A stretch of DNA of 64,000 nt from Gloeophyllum trabeum ATCC 11539 (lineage: Eukaryota; Basidiomycota; Agaricomycetes; Gloeophyllales; Gloeophyllaceae): the NCBI RefSeq assembly GCF_000344685.1, contig NW_006920418.1, forward strand, positions 1,295,714-1,359,713, read 5' to 3'. Shown here in pieces: positions 23,027 through 33,612 of the stretch. Positions within the stretch are counted from its first letter, which is position 1. Each line of letters starts with the position of its first letter. The position numbers and the translations under genes were made by a program. Below the pieces are notes generated by a model. That model was not told the origin of the DNA, did not search any database, and saw only the letters and a list, made by a program, of their open reading frames with translations.

Positions 23027-23930
23027 TCTATTTCACGCACTTTCCTTGCATGATTTTATGAGTCTATATGATCCCTTCCACTGTCCTTGTTTATACGACT
23101 CCACATGTCCTACCCCTGTCCTCGCTATCCACCTTCATTTTCTCTACTCGCACAAACCTTCCCCCCATTTGATTCTCATGAATAACATCCATCATTTTTG
23201 GCATCTCCATGCATCGCAAGCGGCCTCTCTCAGATTTCATCGGCGTCGCTGGTCCTCCCCTCTTTTTTCGTCTTGCTATCCGTCGTTTGCTGTCTCGCTC
23301 GCTCGTTTCGGACTGGCTCCTCGTCGCGCATCCCTCACTCGTCACGCCTCTTGCGTTGTATGTGATCCTATTCTTTCCTCGTCTATGCATCGCCCCTCGT
23401 CGCTGTCGATTATCTCTGCATCTTTCCCTGGATACGCCCTGTACAAAAGCCCCCCCTAGGCTGATTCGATATCTAGCTAGTGTTTAGGACTGGCAATCCT
23501 CATCCGTATCTGGTTTATAGCTTCTTTTCGTTGTGTTCTAGATTATCGATTTTTATCACGCAATATTTATTCTCACATCACAATCATCCTCGTATTGAGC
23601 GCGTACGGAGAGTGAGATCGTTTCAAGAGGCTGCGATACAGCCATGCCTGAGTTAATCAATGTGCTCGGCGGCATGCGTGGACATCTACGCTCGGGAGTG
23701 GCTAGACAAGTGATACCCTCTTCAATACCATCGGGGATCGCCAGGAACTGACGGACCTGACCTAAAGGAGCAGTGGGTAAACCAAGGAGGCGCGGCCTTG
23801 AGCTCTGCAAAGCCCAATAACTCACGCGCCTTCTGCCTAGTAGACATGAAGGTGGTCAGATCCGACTTTCATGACAACAGGCTATCACTACGCTTGAACT
23901 TACAGCACTATCGTCAGCTGCATATGCCTT
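23027..23930. other. Convergent intergenic region
   Basis: The cyclin gene and the FHA/G-patch gene both end here. The left part is CT-rich and probably cyclin 3' untranslated sequence. A minus-strand frame of 89 codons at 23556-23825 has no recognised domain, but could be a 3' extension or exon of the neighbouring gene; I leave it unassigned. Confidence 0.45.
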
Positions 23931-25121
23931 TCAACCTCTCTCGCCTCCTGCCTTCAGATCCTCAAACCGCCTTCGCTTAGCCAACTCTCGCCAGTCCTGA
24001 CTACCTCCACTTAACATTAAGTTCGGCCTATCCTCAACCTGTGGGGAGCGCATGCCTAGTCCAGCTCGGTTTTTACTTGCAGCGAGCTCGAGAGGTTCGA
24101 CTAGGGCCATCCTATCCGAATCATGCTGTCCCAGAGAAGTACCCGGTTGCCAGCCCTGCTTCAGGAGTAACTTATGTCCCACATTACTGCTTGGGACGGG
24201 TGTTGGAGGAGCCGAGACAGGTTCCGGACGAGGGCCTGGTGGTAAGGACCGATCCCCTGAGGCAGACTGCAATGTCGCAGGCGGCGGCGCGATAGGTGCT
24301 GTTAGTGGTACCCCGGGCGTGTCAGGTGCAGAGGAGGGATGTAGCGCTCGGCGACGAGCGGATCGGTCTACGTACGAAGAGGACGGGGTGGAAGAACGCG
24401 ACGAAGGTACAGATTCCTCGTGTCTCCGTAACAGGCTGCGTTTCAGGACCGACAGAGCTTTCTTGGGATCTTTTTGAACGCCTCCTTGCCCAGGCTGCGA
24501 GCCACTTATCGCAGCTTCTTCTTCCCTCTTGCGTTTCCTGCGCACGTCAAAGAGAGGAACTTCCTCGCGGTCAGTCAGAGCGCAGTCGGGGCATGGCAGT
24601 CCATCTTCGTGTAGATGGATAAGGAACGTCGTACTCCCTATGGTCAGCTGATCGAGATGGTGCAGTGATCTGGGCATGCTTGCAACACGAGGCGAAGACA
24701 GCCTGGTGCCTCTCTCCCCGTCGATGACAAAGGATGAAGACGCGGCAGAAGATGATGATTTCAGGAAGGTACCATGCTTAGACCCCATGTCGACTATAGC
24801 CCAGTTCTGGCCCTGAGCATCCCAATAAGCGTTTGCGTGATATTTAGAGACTTCCATTTCTTTCAGCCGAATACGAGGAGTCTCACTGCCTGCGGGGGGC
24901 ACGTCGCGCCCAAATTCAACTTGCGTATATCCATCCACTACGGCCACAGTCTGTTTCTTTGGTAGGATTGCGCTTCGCAGGACTACGAACCGTACTACCG
25001 CTCGTGGCCGAGCATTCTGTCTGGAAGGACCAGAAGACTGGCTGTCATCATTGCCCTGCCATTCGTAACAAGGGTCGTAAGAATAGGAGAAAATATTCTC
25101 CTCAATCTGTCCGTCTTCCAT
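23931..25121 (-). CDS. FHA and G-patch domain protein (AGGF1-like)
   Basis: A single-exon gene of 396 residues runs from the ATG at 25121. The frame stays open to an ATG at 25418 (495 residues), but that extension is Arg/Ser-rich without features and is probably leader. An FHA domain follows the N-terminal acidic/aromatic patch (ENIFSYSYDPCYEW): VEFGRD, EVSKYHANAYW and the diagnostic VDMGSKHGTFL, where Ser/His positions of a phosphothreonine-binding loop are present. After a basic, Ser/Pro-rich linker comes a G-patch: GHKLLLKQGWQPGTSLG and RAGLG. G-patches activate DEAH RNA helicases, so a role in mRNA processing is likely; human AGGF1 has the same domain pair. It is divergent from the XLF gene, with a 372-base gap. 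Confidence 0.85.
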   Translation of the reverse strand: MEDGQIEENIFSYSYDPCYEWQGNDDSQSSGPSRQNARPRAVVRFVVLRSAILPKKQTVAVVDGYTQVEFGRDVPPAGSETPRIRLKEMEVSKYHANAYWDAQGQNWAIVDMGSKHGTFLKSSSSAASSSFVIDGERGTRLSSPRVASMPRSLHHLDQLTIGSTTFLIHLHEDGLPCPDCALTDREEVPLFDVRRKRKREEEAAISGSQPGQGGVQKDPKKALSVLKRSLLRRHEESVPSSRSSTPSSSYVDRSARRRALHPSSAPDTPGVPLTAPIAPPPATLQSASGDRSLPPGPRPEPVSAPPTPVPSSNVGHKLLLKQGWQPGTSLGQHDSDRMALVEPLELAASKNRAGLGMRSPQVEDRPNLMLSGGSQDWRELAKRRRFEDLKAGGERG

Positions 25122-25493
25122 AGTGAAAGAAACGAGTGGGTGAGACTCCAGACGTTGTAGTCGAGTAGTAACAGCTCGAGTAGAACGAGCGCGCAACTGT
25201 GACGGACTTGACGCACAGTGAATGGCGTGGACCGAGGTTAGGGTAAGGTCGGCAGGTCCCTTAGGACCTCCGCTAGACGTTTGTGGCGTTTGTGGGACAC
25301 GTATTCGAGCTCCGTAACCACGAGGGCCACAGCTCCGAGTGGCGCCGCGAGGTTCATGCCTCTCTGGTACTGAATGCCTGCCCATTCTCACATTGCTTCT
25401 ACCTGATACCATCAGCAATTGCCGTCCATTCGTGCATCAATTGGGGCACGAATCCTCTCCTTGACACATCTGCTGACCCCAAGTATCAGCGAC

Positions 25494-27179
25494 ATGGAAC
25501 CATTCACGGAGGTTTATAACCTTCACCTCTGTCTGCGCCGCATGACATTGCAACTCAACAACCCCCCTCTTTCAGGAGCATTCAAAATGCCTTCTTGAAA
25601 AAGAATGGCTTGTTAAAATAGATAGTGAGAAATCGATCCCGTATCTCTTTGTCCGTAATTCCCTTTCTAGATTGATCTTCGTTAAATTACAAGGTCTTGA
25701 ACGCACGGTGTATCCTCAGCTGACTGCATTTCGACTGTTTCAGAAATACTATCATTCGTCCACGGACTTGTTCTGCTGTATTCTGATTACTGACACCACG
25801 CATGTCTGGGCTGAAGGTATCACGCCTCCCATATATGTCTTTTGCCCTGTCCTGAATCGAACTTCCTTCAAGTTCTGACGAGTAACCAATTTGCGCGCAG
25901 ATGGCGAGACTCCAACCCAGATACGGAGCCACCCTACGGCGATCAAGACGATGAGCTGGCGTGGAGAGTACACAACACCAATCGCCTTTCGGGGCTGCAC
26001 ACTCCCGCCCATTTTGCGGACATGACTTTGGTTATCTCCGAGTCCCTGAACGCCGTAAAAACAAATCAGTTCTTGTTTAATATACGACTTACTGACTAAT
26101 AGGATCTTGCCATGGAACTGGAATGCGAGCACTTCAAATGGAAATGGGAAGCTTATTCCCTAGGCCCTAGGATCTCGCTCGAATTACTGTCTAAACACTT
26201 GATTATGCCACTCATCAGCACCGTTCACTTGGCCTTCGCTTCAGCGGATCCCGTCAGCGAATTGTCCCAAGAGGACTTGCAGAACGTATGCAAGAATTCC
26301 AGTCCCTTGCCGTGACCTGACCTGCTCTACACAGCTAGTGGACAAGGCTGGGAAGACAGCGAGGAGGACGGTAGACACGCATGTCAAACATGCCTTATCC
26401 AATCCGAGAACGGCCACAACTCTACGACGAATGACTGCATTATTTAACTTCGTACCTTCGTTACGTCAGTCGTTCATCGCTGTTCCCGCACGCTGCGACT
26501 AATGCGGCCTCGAGCAGCCCCCATCACTCTGTCCCTCGAGAAGCTTGACATAAGCCGTCCTTTCCAGAGCAAAGGCGGGAGCACATCCAAGGATGTCAAG
26601 GGCATCACAGAGGGTGGCGAACTCCGTTATGCGCATAGTACGACGGTGAGCACCAATCTCACAGCTTCTCCTCTAGCGCGGTACGAATGCTCTTCTTCGT
26701 TCTAGCCAGCAGAGTCTGCAGAGAAGACTGTCCTTGCCTCACAAGGCCCAGGCGGAGACTCAGGTTCGGAGACAGAGCCAGAGAGCGAAGAGGAATTTGC
26801 TCGAGTTCTCCGTCTGGCTCGAGAGAAAGCCGCCGCTGGCTCCGCAAAGAGCACAGCAACATCAATCGCGGAACGTGGTAGCCCAGTGCAAGGCTCTTCC
26901 CGTCAGTCAAAGCCTGCGCCCTCGGCCTCAGCACCACAACAGACAGGGTCTCGCGCCAAGACGACTTCAGGAGAGTCTCCTTCGAGCTCGGATGCAGAGT
27001 CATCACCTCATCGACCGAAGAAAAAGGCCAAGGCCAAAGCCGTCGTCCAGGAGTCCTCCAGCGATGCTGAAAATAGTGAAGAAGAGCGCAGGAAACGGCT
27101 ATCAAAAATTGTAAGCGGTGAGGCATCGCGGAGAGGGGGTGCAAGACAACCTCTGAAGCGTGGGGGGAAGAGGTTCTAG
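25494..27179 (+). CDS. XLF: XLF/Nej1-type non-homologous end-joining factor
   Basis: Eight exons (25494-25511, 25576-25650, 25744-25816, 25873-26054, 26103-26285, 26335-26464, 26518-26645, 26706-27179) give 420 residues; every junction keeps phase. The spliced N-terminus has the XLF head pattern: a WLVKI segment, then CCILITDTTHVWAE (matching the conserved LLVTDL..VW strand of XLF), then ADMTLVISESLNA. Next comes CEHFKWKWEAYSLGP followed by the signature helix LLSKHLIMPLISTVHLA, which corresponds to SQHLIRPLM in animal XLF. A helical stalk (LVDKAGKTARRTVDTHVKHAL) follows. The long disordered tail is acidic, then Lys-rich, and ends LKRGGKRF, resembling the basic Ku-binding end of XLF proteins. 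XLF pairs with XRCC4 (Lif1) and DNA ligase IV in break repair. The donor GTCAGT at 26465 and branch GACTAAT link the head to the tail. Confidence 0.85.
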
Positions 27180-29305
27180 TTGCATGCATCACTATACTGC
27201 CACTCTATTTGTATATGTTGATTGTGGTGACCTTCGTTATCATGACGCCCTTTTTCCAGCCTCATGTCTGTGCGTTGCGGACCATTTGATTTAGCGTTGT
27301 CGGCTGACTGCGAAAGGTGCGAGGCGCGCACAAGTCGTGTCTGATCACTCCGGACAAGTTAAAAGTGGTTCACGATGTCGTCTATGTTTCGCTGAACTGC
27401 CGAGCCTAGCTTCATCTGGTTAGCAGTCGAGGGATAACTGTGGGTGCATGTTTAGCATAGTGGAATCTAATGGGCAGAGGCATCGGGCCGCAGCACTAAA
27501 CCTTGGGAATGCAGGGCAGCAAACATACGCGAACGGGACGATCGGGCAGCCGAAGTGGATTTTGACAAGCTTAACATGGGGTATATTGCAACTTGGATAT
27601 CATCGATAACGATAGGATGAGCCAGCATGTCCGCCCCTTGCCTCCTTGCATGCATCGCATTCTGTCTGGAACAGGTTGACCACCCTACAATCATCCCGTA
27701 CTACCTGGAATCAAGAGGAATGAGCGTGGGTCTTCGGAATGCTCATGCGAATATTCGGCACTGACCCTGGAACAACCGCACTGCTTCGAAGTCTTGTGCA
27801 TATGGGCAGAGCTAAGTGCACATGTAGATGACCCACAGTCGGTCCTATTCCCCGTATAATAGAGGACAACGTTATGCTGCGATTAACCTGTTAGCTGAAC
27901 TTGCGCAAGAAGAATATTGCTTACTTGACAGCCCCGGTACCGGTCGACATAACTGTGTTGCGATGATCAGCCTCTGGTCGTGATGCCTTGCAGTCATACC
28001 GGTGCCCACCATTCTTCCGAGCACATATCACGCCTACGTTGAATATGCGATGCACGTTGTAGGCCTCTGCAAGTGACCGACGCTAAGGGCAAGGCTGCAG
28101 AATTGAGCTCAAAGTGCCAGGGCCAAGGAGAGCTAGGTAGAGCGGCAGAGGGGCGACCTTATATGAACTGGTTGAAGTGCATTTTGAGGGATATAGGCGT
28201 CAAGGTCGGAAGTAGTACCCCACGAGATCGTTAGCCTCCACATAATCTTGCATCTTCCGCTCGGGGTTCTTACTTCCGTCGTGTCCCTTCGGTTTACAAA
28301 CCGGGCAACTATTGCAAGAAGGTGATAAAGCAATGGCGAATTATTTTCATCATCCATAAACAGCACCTGGGATACCAGGGGCTGGGACTAACCCGACCTG
28401 AAAGAAGGCAAAACAAAGATATGCGGCCCTCGTGACGGTACGCCGGTCAGACGATGGTCCGGCGAGCCGATTGCAGAAGCTGTTGTATCATAATGCGGTC
28501 GTTTACACCGGGTGGTCCACTTCTTCGAGAAAGGTGCGGATATAACCCGCTCTCCCTGCAGAAGGAAAGATAACAAGAGCAAGACGGAAGCAACTTCACT
28601 CGCTGGGGTATACTCGGCTTGTCAATCGGGGGCTGAACGTGACGTTCCTAAGATGTCCGAAGATAACATAATCTGCCATTGACCTGTAGGACTGTCTGTG
28701 ATATCTTGCATAAACATGGAACGTGTCAGAGTGCATATGCCTGTCGTGCCAGAGCAAGATTGGAATATAGCGATGCTAGTAAGCAGTGCTCACCCTGATA
28801 TGGACCTTTCACAATCTTGACACCGACAGAGGGCTTTCGGTATTCAAGCAGCGTGAGGTTGGGCCGTATAGAAAGGGCCTGCATGTAGCATAGCTGACAT
28901 ATGTACCTGATTCCCTTGTGAACGGAGCCTGATACCTGTGGATGAGCATGCCACAGTGATGAAATCATAGCATGCTTCCAGAAGAAGCGAAGAAGTAACC
29001 GATAATTCCGTGTCCAACTTGTGGATCACACCTATACGGAGAATATCCCAGGTCAAGAAAAGGGGCAGAATCTAGCACGATATACCGCGTTGACTCATTC
29101 TGGAGTACAAGAAAAGAACAAACAAACGCAAGTATGCCGGAGTGCGTCGTCAGCCTCAAAGCCGCGACTTCACCCCATGTCATCGGCGGATGTCCCTTAG
29201 TAGGGAGGTGTATATGCCGGTGAAGTCCGTGATGGATCAACTGCAGGCAATATATATAAACACCAGATGAGCTCTCCAGGATGGAATAACAACACATAGT
29301 TCACT
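27180..29305. other. Long gene-poor stretch (2.1 kb)
   Basis: All frames are under 111 codons. None has a domain, signal peptide, or splice sites that would join frames into a longer product. I found no direct or inverted repeat by eye. The left few hundred bases are probably the XLF 3' end, and the right end is the promoter of the SDR gene, with an ATATATATAAA tract around 29250. Confidence 0.45.
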
Positions 29306-30419
29306 ATGGTTTCGCCTACGTCAGCAGGAAAAGTCTGGTTCAGTGAGTCGATCGTACGGCTCTGCACGATGCGCTTTTATACTAACCTTTACCGAGTTAC
29401 CGGATCCTCTTCAGGCTTCGGACGCGTACTGACCGAAGAAGTGCTCAAGCACGGGGACCGCGTAGTAGCCACTTTGCGAAAGCCGGCCGACCTCGATGAC
29501 CTTCGGGGGAATTATCCAAGCACCCAACTTCTGGTGCTAAAGGTGGACGTTACGAATAAGCAGGACATCCAAGACGCCTTCAACGCTGCAAAAAATGCAT
29601 TCCACCAAGTAGATATCATCTTCAATAACGCGGGGTACGGTATCTTGGGAGAAATCGAAGGGACCCCCGAGGAGACAGCTCGGGCCATGTTTGACGTGAA
29701 TTTCTGGGGAGCAGCGAACGTTACAATCGAAGGAGTGAAATTCATGCGCGACGTGAATAAACCTGCTGGAGGAAGAATCTTGCAGGTGACGTCGACGTCG
29801 GGCATCGAGGCTCTAGCGGGAGTCGGCTACTACGGCGCAAGGTGCGTTTCGCAATACACTTAGACCTCCGGGGACTTACTGGGTCTAATAGCAAGCACGG
29901 TACGACACGACAGCCGGTTTAAAACGACATAAACTCACACTATGCCCAGCTTTAGAAGGTTTGTCCGACGCACTTGCAAAAGAGCTGAATCCAGCTTGGA
30001 ATATCAAGGTTAGTGTTTAGTAGATCGCATTCCATATCATCGCTAAAACTCACGGATAAATCCTGACGGGTCGATTACTATCCTAGATAACTATAATTGA
30101 GCCCGGAGGCTTCGAAACCAGAGCGTCCAAGGCGGGCAGTCTCGTTGTAGTGCCACAACACCCCGCATACACTTTCGAAGGCAGCCCATCTGTAGCGCTT
30201 CGTGGCTGGCTGGAGGGCAGAGCGAGGGGCGACCCACGTAAAGCTGCTAAGGTAATATACGACTTTGCTGGTAGGGAGAACGACGACGACGAGCCTCGAC
30301 GATTGCCTCTTGGGAAGGATGCAGTAGATTTTCTCAGGGGGAAATCGGTCAGTCTGGCCAGCGACGTTGACAAGACAGAGAAGTGGTCAGAGGATCTCGA
30401 GCTAGATCCAGAGACATAG
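29306..30419 (+). CDS. Classical short-chain dehydrogenase/reductase
   Basis: Five exons (29306-29342, 29397-29841, 29892-29899, 29950-30008, 30087-30419) give 293 residues. The Rossmann fold is complete: ITGSSSGFG for the cofactor, NNAGYG, the catalytic Ser in VTSTSG, and Tyr/Lys in YGASKHALEGL. After these comes IIEPGGFETRASKAG. The catalytic lysine sits in an exon of only eight bases. The family is that of fungal NAD(P)-dependent oxidoreductases of the retinol-dehydrogenase-like type; the substrate cannot be read from the sequence. There is no signal or membrane segment, so it is probably cytosolic. The C-terminal 60 residues are charged and less conserved. Confidence 0.9.
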
Positions 30420-31005
30420 CTCTACAGTGTATCGAGGGTTTCTTCGTACGATTCTCAGACATAATTGCAAGATATATTTCAGCCCAGCAGACGGAGAAGC
30501 CATTTCATCTTTCTATATTAGTCTCTAGACCACAGTACAAGCATCCTGGGGGACTGATCTGTAACGCAAGAGCGGTCAGTGTAAAGAGCTCGGCATTCTG
30601 TCGATGTTGTACACTGTCACAAACCTACAGGAAATAGAGTGATGTATTCAGCACGACGAGGCAGATCAGGCTTACCGAGGTCGAGGATGAAGGGCGCCAG
30701 TCAGACAGCAGGACAGAACTCGTGCATAACTTAAGGCCAACAGGGTGACGACGGTTAATTAAAAGGTTTGCTAGTGTTAAACTTGAAAGCTGTAGCTTCG
30801 CCGGAGTTACTGGCGTCAAGTTGAAGATGTCACTGCGCACATGGACCCACGTGCGCGACCCTCCTAACGCAGGACCAGCAGCCCAAGTACTTTACTCAAC
30901 CCACAGCACTCGACGTCTCGAGGATTACCAGTGGAGGCGGACGAGGGCCTAGCGTTTTGGTCAAAACCCTTTTCTCCTGTAGAAGCAGCGGGATACTCTC
31001 TTATA
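30420..31005. other. Intergenic between SDR and MIM1
   Basis: Nothing coding is seen. The right end, just before the MIM1 start, has a CACGTG-type element near 30848 and probably contains the MIM1 promoter. Confidence 0.5.
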
Positions 31006-32078
31006 ATGGCTGAACACGATCAGGGGACGCAGGAGCTGCTCCAGGTACGTCGGTGTCCGGTCTTGCATCCATAGCACTTTTGCTAGCGGGCCTCACGTCC
31101 ATATTCTCTTGTCTTAGTTAACTGACTCTCTTGGCTCTGCGGCAGTCTGCTTTGAGCACGGCATTCACGCCTACTGACCTCCCGCGCGCATCCGTGTCTC
31201 CCCCGCCTCAGCCTGCGCTCCCACCGGAACCTCCCGCACCGGCTGCGTCTGCGGAAGCGCCGGGGTCCGATGCCTACGATGCGTGGAAGGCCGAATATGA
31301 GGCCCAGGTCGCGCAGTGGAGGGCGGCGAATATCGAGCAGCGGGCGAAGGCTGAGCGAGAGAGGGAGCGGTGGGAAAGAATACGAGCGGAGGAGAGGGCC
31401 CAGCGGGAGAAGGAGGGAGTTGAGGCCAGAGAAGAATGGCCAACTCTTACGCAAGCTACGGGGAGCGCGTCTGTGCCCAGGGGAGACAGCCCCAGCCCCG
31501 CAGATGTTCGGGACTTGGTGAGTGGAGAAAAAGAAGGCCATCACCGACATGCTGAGGTCCGTATTCCCGTGTACAACCACTATGGGATGCAATGCTTACG
31601 AGCCCTTTAGGCTCCTCATATGCACCAACACTCGAAAGAGACTTCGTCGCTTTCTGCATCCCAGAAATGGGAGGACCTTCCGTCATCGATGAACTCGTCA
31701 CAGTCTTACCCGTCCATGTCCTTCCCCTCGCTATCCAACCCAGAGACCCCCCCTGATGCTCCCCAACCCCATCACCGTCCGGGTCATTCCCACCACCAGA
31801 CTCATGGGCACTTGCATAGTCAACAACGCGGTACCGAAGCGCAGCATGTCACCTTGTCCGTGTTCGACTCTACCCTGCCAACCAAGACTCGGGCCCTGGC
31901 GCTGGTCTCCAGCTTAGGCATCAATTTCTTGCTACCGTTCGTCAACGGCGTGATGCTTGGTTTCGGCGAGATTTTTGCGAAGGAGGTCGTTGTGGGTTGG
32001 TTCGGCTGGGGTCGAGGTTGGCTTGAGCGGAACCGAGCGGAAGACTCTAGAGAATTAGAAGCGCGCCGCCGCCGGTAA
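31006..32078 (+). CDS. MIM1: Mitochondrial outer membrane import factor Mim1/TOM13
   Basis: Three exons (31006-31044, 31146-31517, 31611-32078) give 292 residues. The C-terminal 50 residues match the Mim1/TOM13 domain: a membrane helix with the pattern SLGINFLLPFVNGVMLGFGE, including GVMLG as the GxxxG packing motif, followed by IFAKEVVVGWFGWGRGW. Mim1 inserts alpha-helical proteins and assembles TOM subunits in the mitochondrial outer membrane. Yeast Mim1 is little over 100 residues, whereas this protein carries some 230 extra residues in front. That part has a Pro-rich start (SPPPQPALPPEPP), a long charged helix rich in Glu/Arg (WERIRAEERAQREKEG) and a Ser/His-rich linker. The identity rests on the C-terminal domain. 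Confidence 0.8.
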
Positions 32079-32368
32079 TGCAGTTATATCCTGTGCTTTC
32101 CTCACAACGCAGCCCGTGGTTCACTGCTATCTTGTCGCGCGCCGCATACAGTTCGCGCTATAATTACGGTGTCAAACCCTCTGATCCAGGCGTTGAGATG
32201 ATATAGGTATATTGGTGTAACGCCCTTGGCTCATACACGGAAACCTCGGGGAAGTCTATGTCCGAACCTGGATCAGAAACTCCGACATTCGTCCGACGAT
32301 ATCTGAGCTGCGTTAGCATGCACCCGCGAACTTATCCACAGCCGACAGGCTGACCACGTACGCCAGAG

Positions 32369-33367
32369 ATGAATGCATACACACAAGACTGTATCTGCCT
32401 TCTGGGAGACTCCCTAACACAGGGCGGATGGGAGCCACACGGCTTTGCGCAGCGTTTATCATGTACGCAACCAGCCCACTCCTCGCCAGTCCAGCGTCGT
32501 GAAGATCCTTTGTACAGACGTCTACGCTAGAAAGCTGGATGTGATAAACCGAGGGCTGTCTGGATATAACACTGAATGGGCGATCCCTGTCTTCGAACAG
32601 GTACGTGCGATACACATCGGACGATCACTGCTGTACTAATGTGTGCAGTAGTTCTTTGCGAAATCCAAGGATCAAGAGCACCTGCCGAAAGTACAGCTGC
32701 TGACCATATGGTTCGGGGCAAACGACGCTTGTATCCCCCCGTCTCCCCAGCATGTCCCCCTCCCCACATTCTCCGCTAACCTCTCCAAGCTCATCAACCT
32801 GGTCAAGTCCCCCGACTCGCCCTATCACTCCCCTTCTACCCGCGTCATCCTGATCACCCCGCCGCCCGTGAATACCTACCAGAGGGGAGCGGACCTCGCA
32901 ACGCGGAACCCGCCGCTGGACCTGGATAGGAAGTTCGAAGTGACACAGCAGTACGCAGAGGCGGTGAAAGAGGTGGGCGCAAAGGAGGGCGTCCCCGTTG
33001 TCGATATCTGGTCCAGTATATGGGAGGCAGCCGGGAAGGTAGAGAGGGATCTAAGCAGATACCTCAATGATGGGCTGCATCTCAATGCCGAAGGATATAC
33101 GGTAGGGTCCTGGAAGTATGGTCCATGCTTCAGTACTGAACTAACATTCTTCCTCAGTTCGTGTATGATGGTCTTCTGAAGACGATCAGTGAGAGCTACC
33201 CCGAGATTCATCCCGACAACCTCGAATTCGTGTTCGCGCCGTACGTGGAACTCTGTCCTTCTTCAAGATACACCGTCTGATCGATAATTATCAGTTGGGC
33301 TGACGTAGCCAACGCTGCCGACCGTTCGCAAGCGCTGCGGAAGAGGGACGCATTCTTGCGCAAGTGA
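32369..33367 (+). CDS. IAH1: SGNH-type esterase (isoamyl acetate hydrolase family)
   Basis: Five exons (32369-32462, 32518-32600, 32652-33101, 33158-33240, 33295-33367) give 260 residues. All four SGNH blocks are visible: block I LLGDSLTQGGW with the nucleophilic Ser, block II Gly in NRGLSGYNTEW, block III WFGANDACI, and block V DGLHLNAEGY with the catalytic Asp/His pair. The order and spacing match yeast Iah1, which hydrolyses acetate esters. The acceptor of exon 3 is the TAG of CAGTAG at 32651; the CAG three bases earlier would put a stop codon into frame. There is no signal peptide, so the protein is intracellular. Confidence 0.9.
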
Positions 33368-33525
33368 GGATGACCGGTTGAATCCACAGAAGTTACGTTT
33401 TGTAACCATAAGATTTTCCCGATGCAAAAGGTCCCGCACCTGAGGCCGCGAACATCGGGACTGGTCATCGAATTATCTCGGCCTTGACTCGCAGACCTTC
33501 AGAACGACTACAGATACAGTATGTG

Positions 33526-33546
33526 CAGAATACAGAATACAGAATA
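33526..33546 (+). repeat. Three tandem copies of a 7-base unit
   Basis: The unit CAGAATA occurs three times without interruption, in the gap between the convergent IAH1 and AA14 genes. It is a minor microsatellite. Confidence 0.8.
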
Positions 33547-33612
33547 CAACCACCTACGCCAAACTTGCGATGAGACACGCCTCAGCAGCGGTACAGCTAA
33601 AAGGATATTCGC

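Noticed and set aside
26502..27179. Separate small gene starting at the ATG at 26502
   Set aside because: That ATG lies inside an intron with good donor, branch and acceptor; joining the exons continues the XLF protein in frame.
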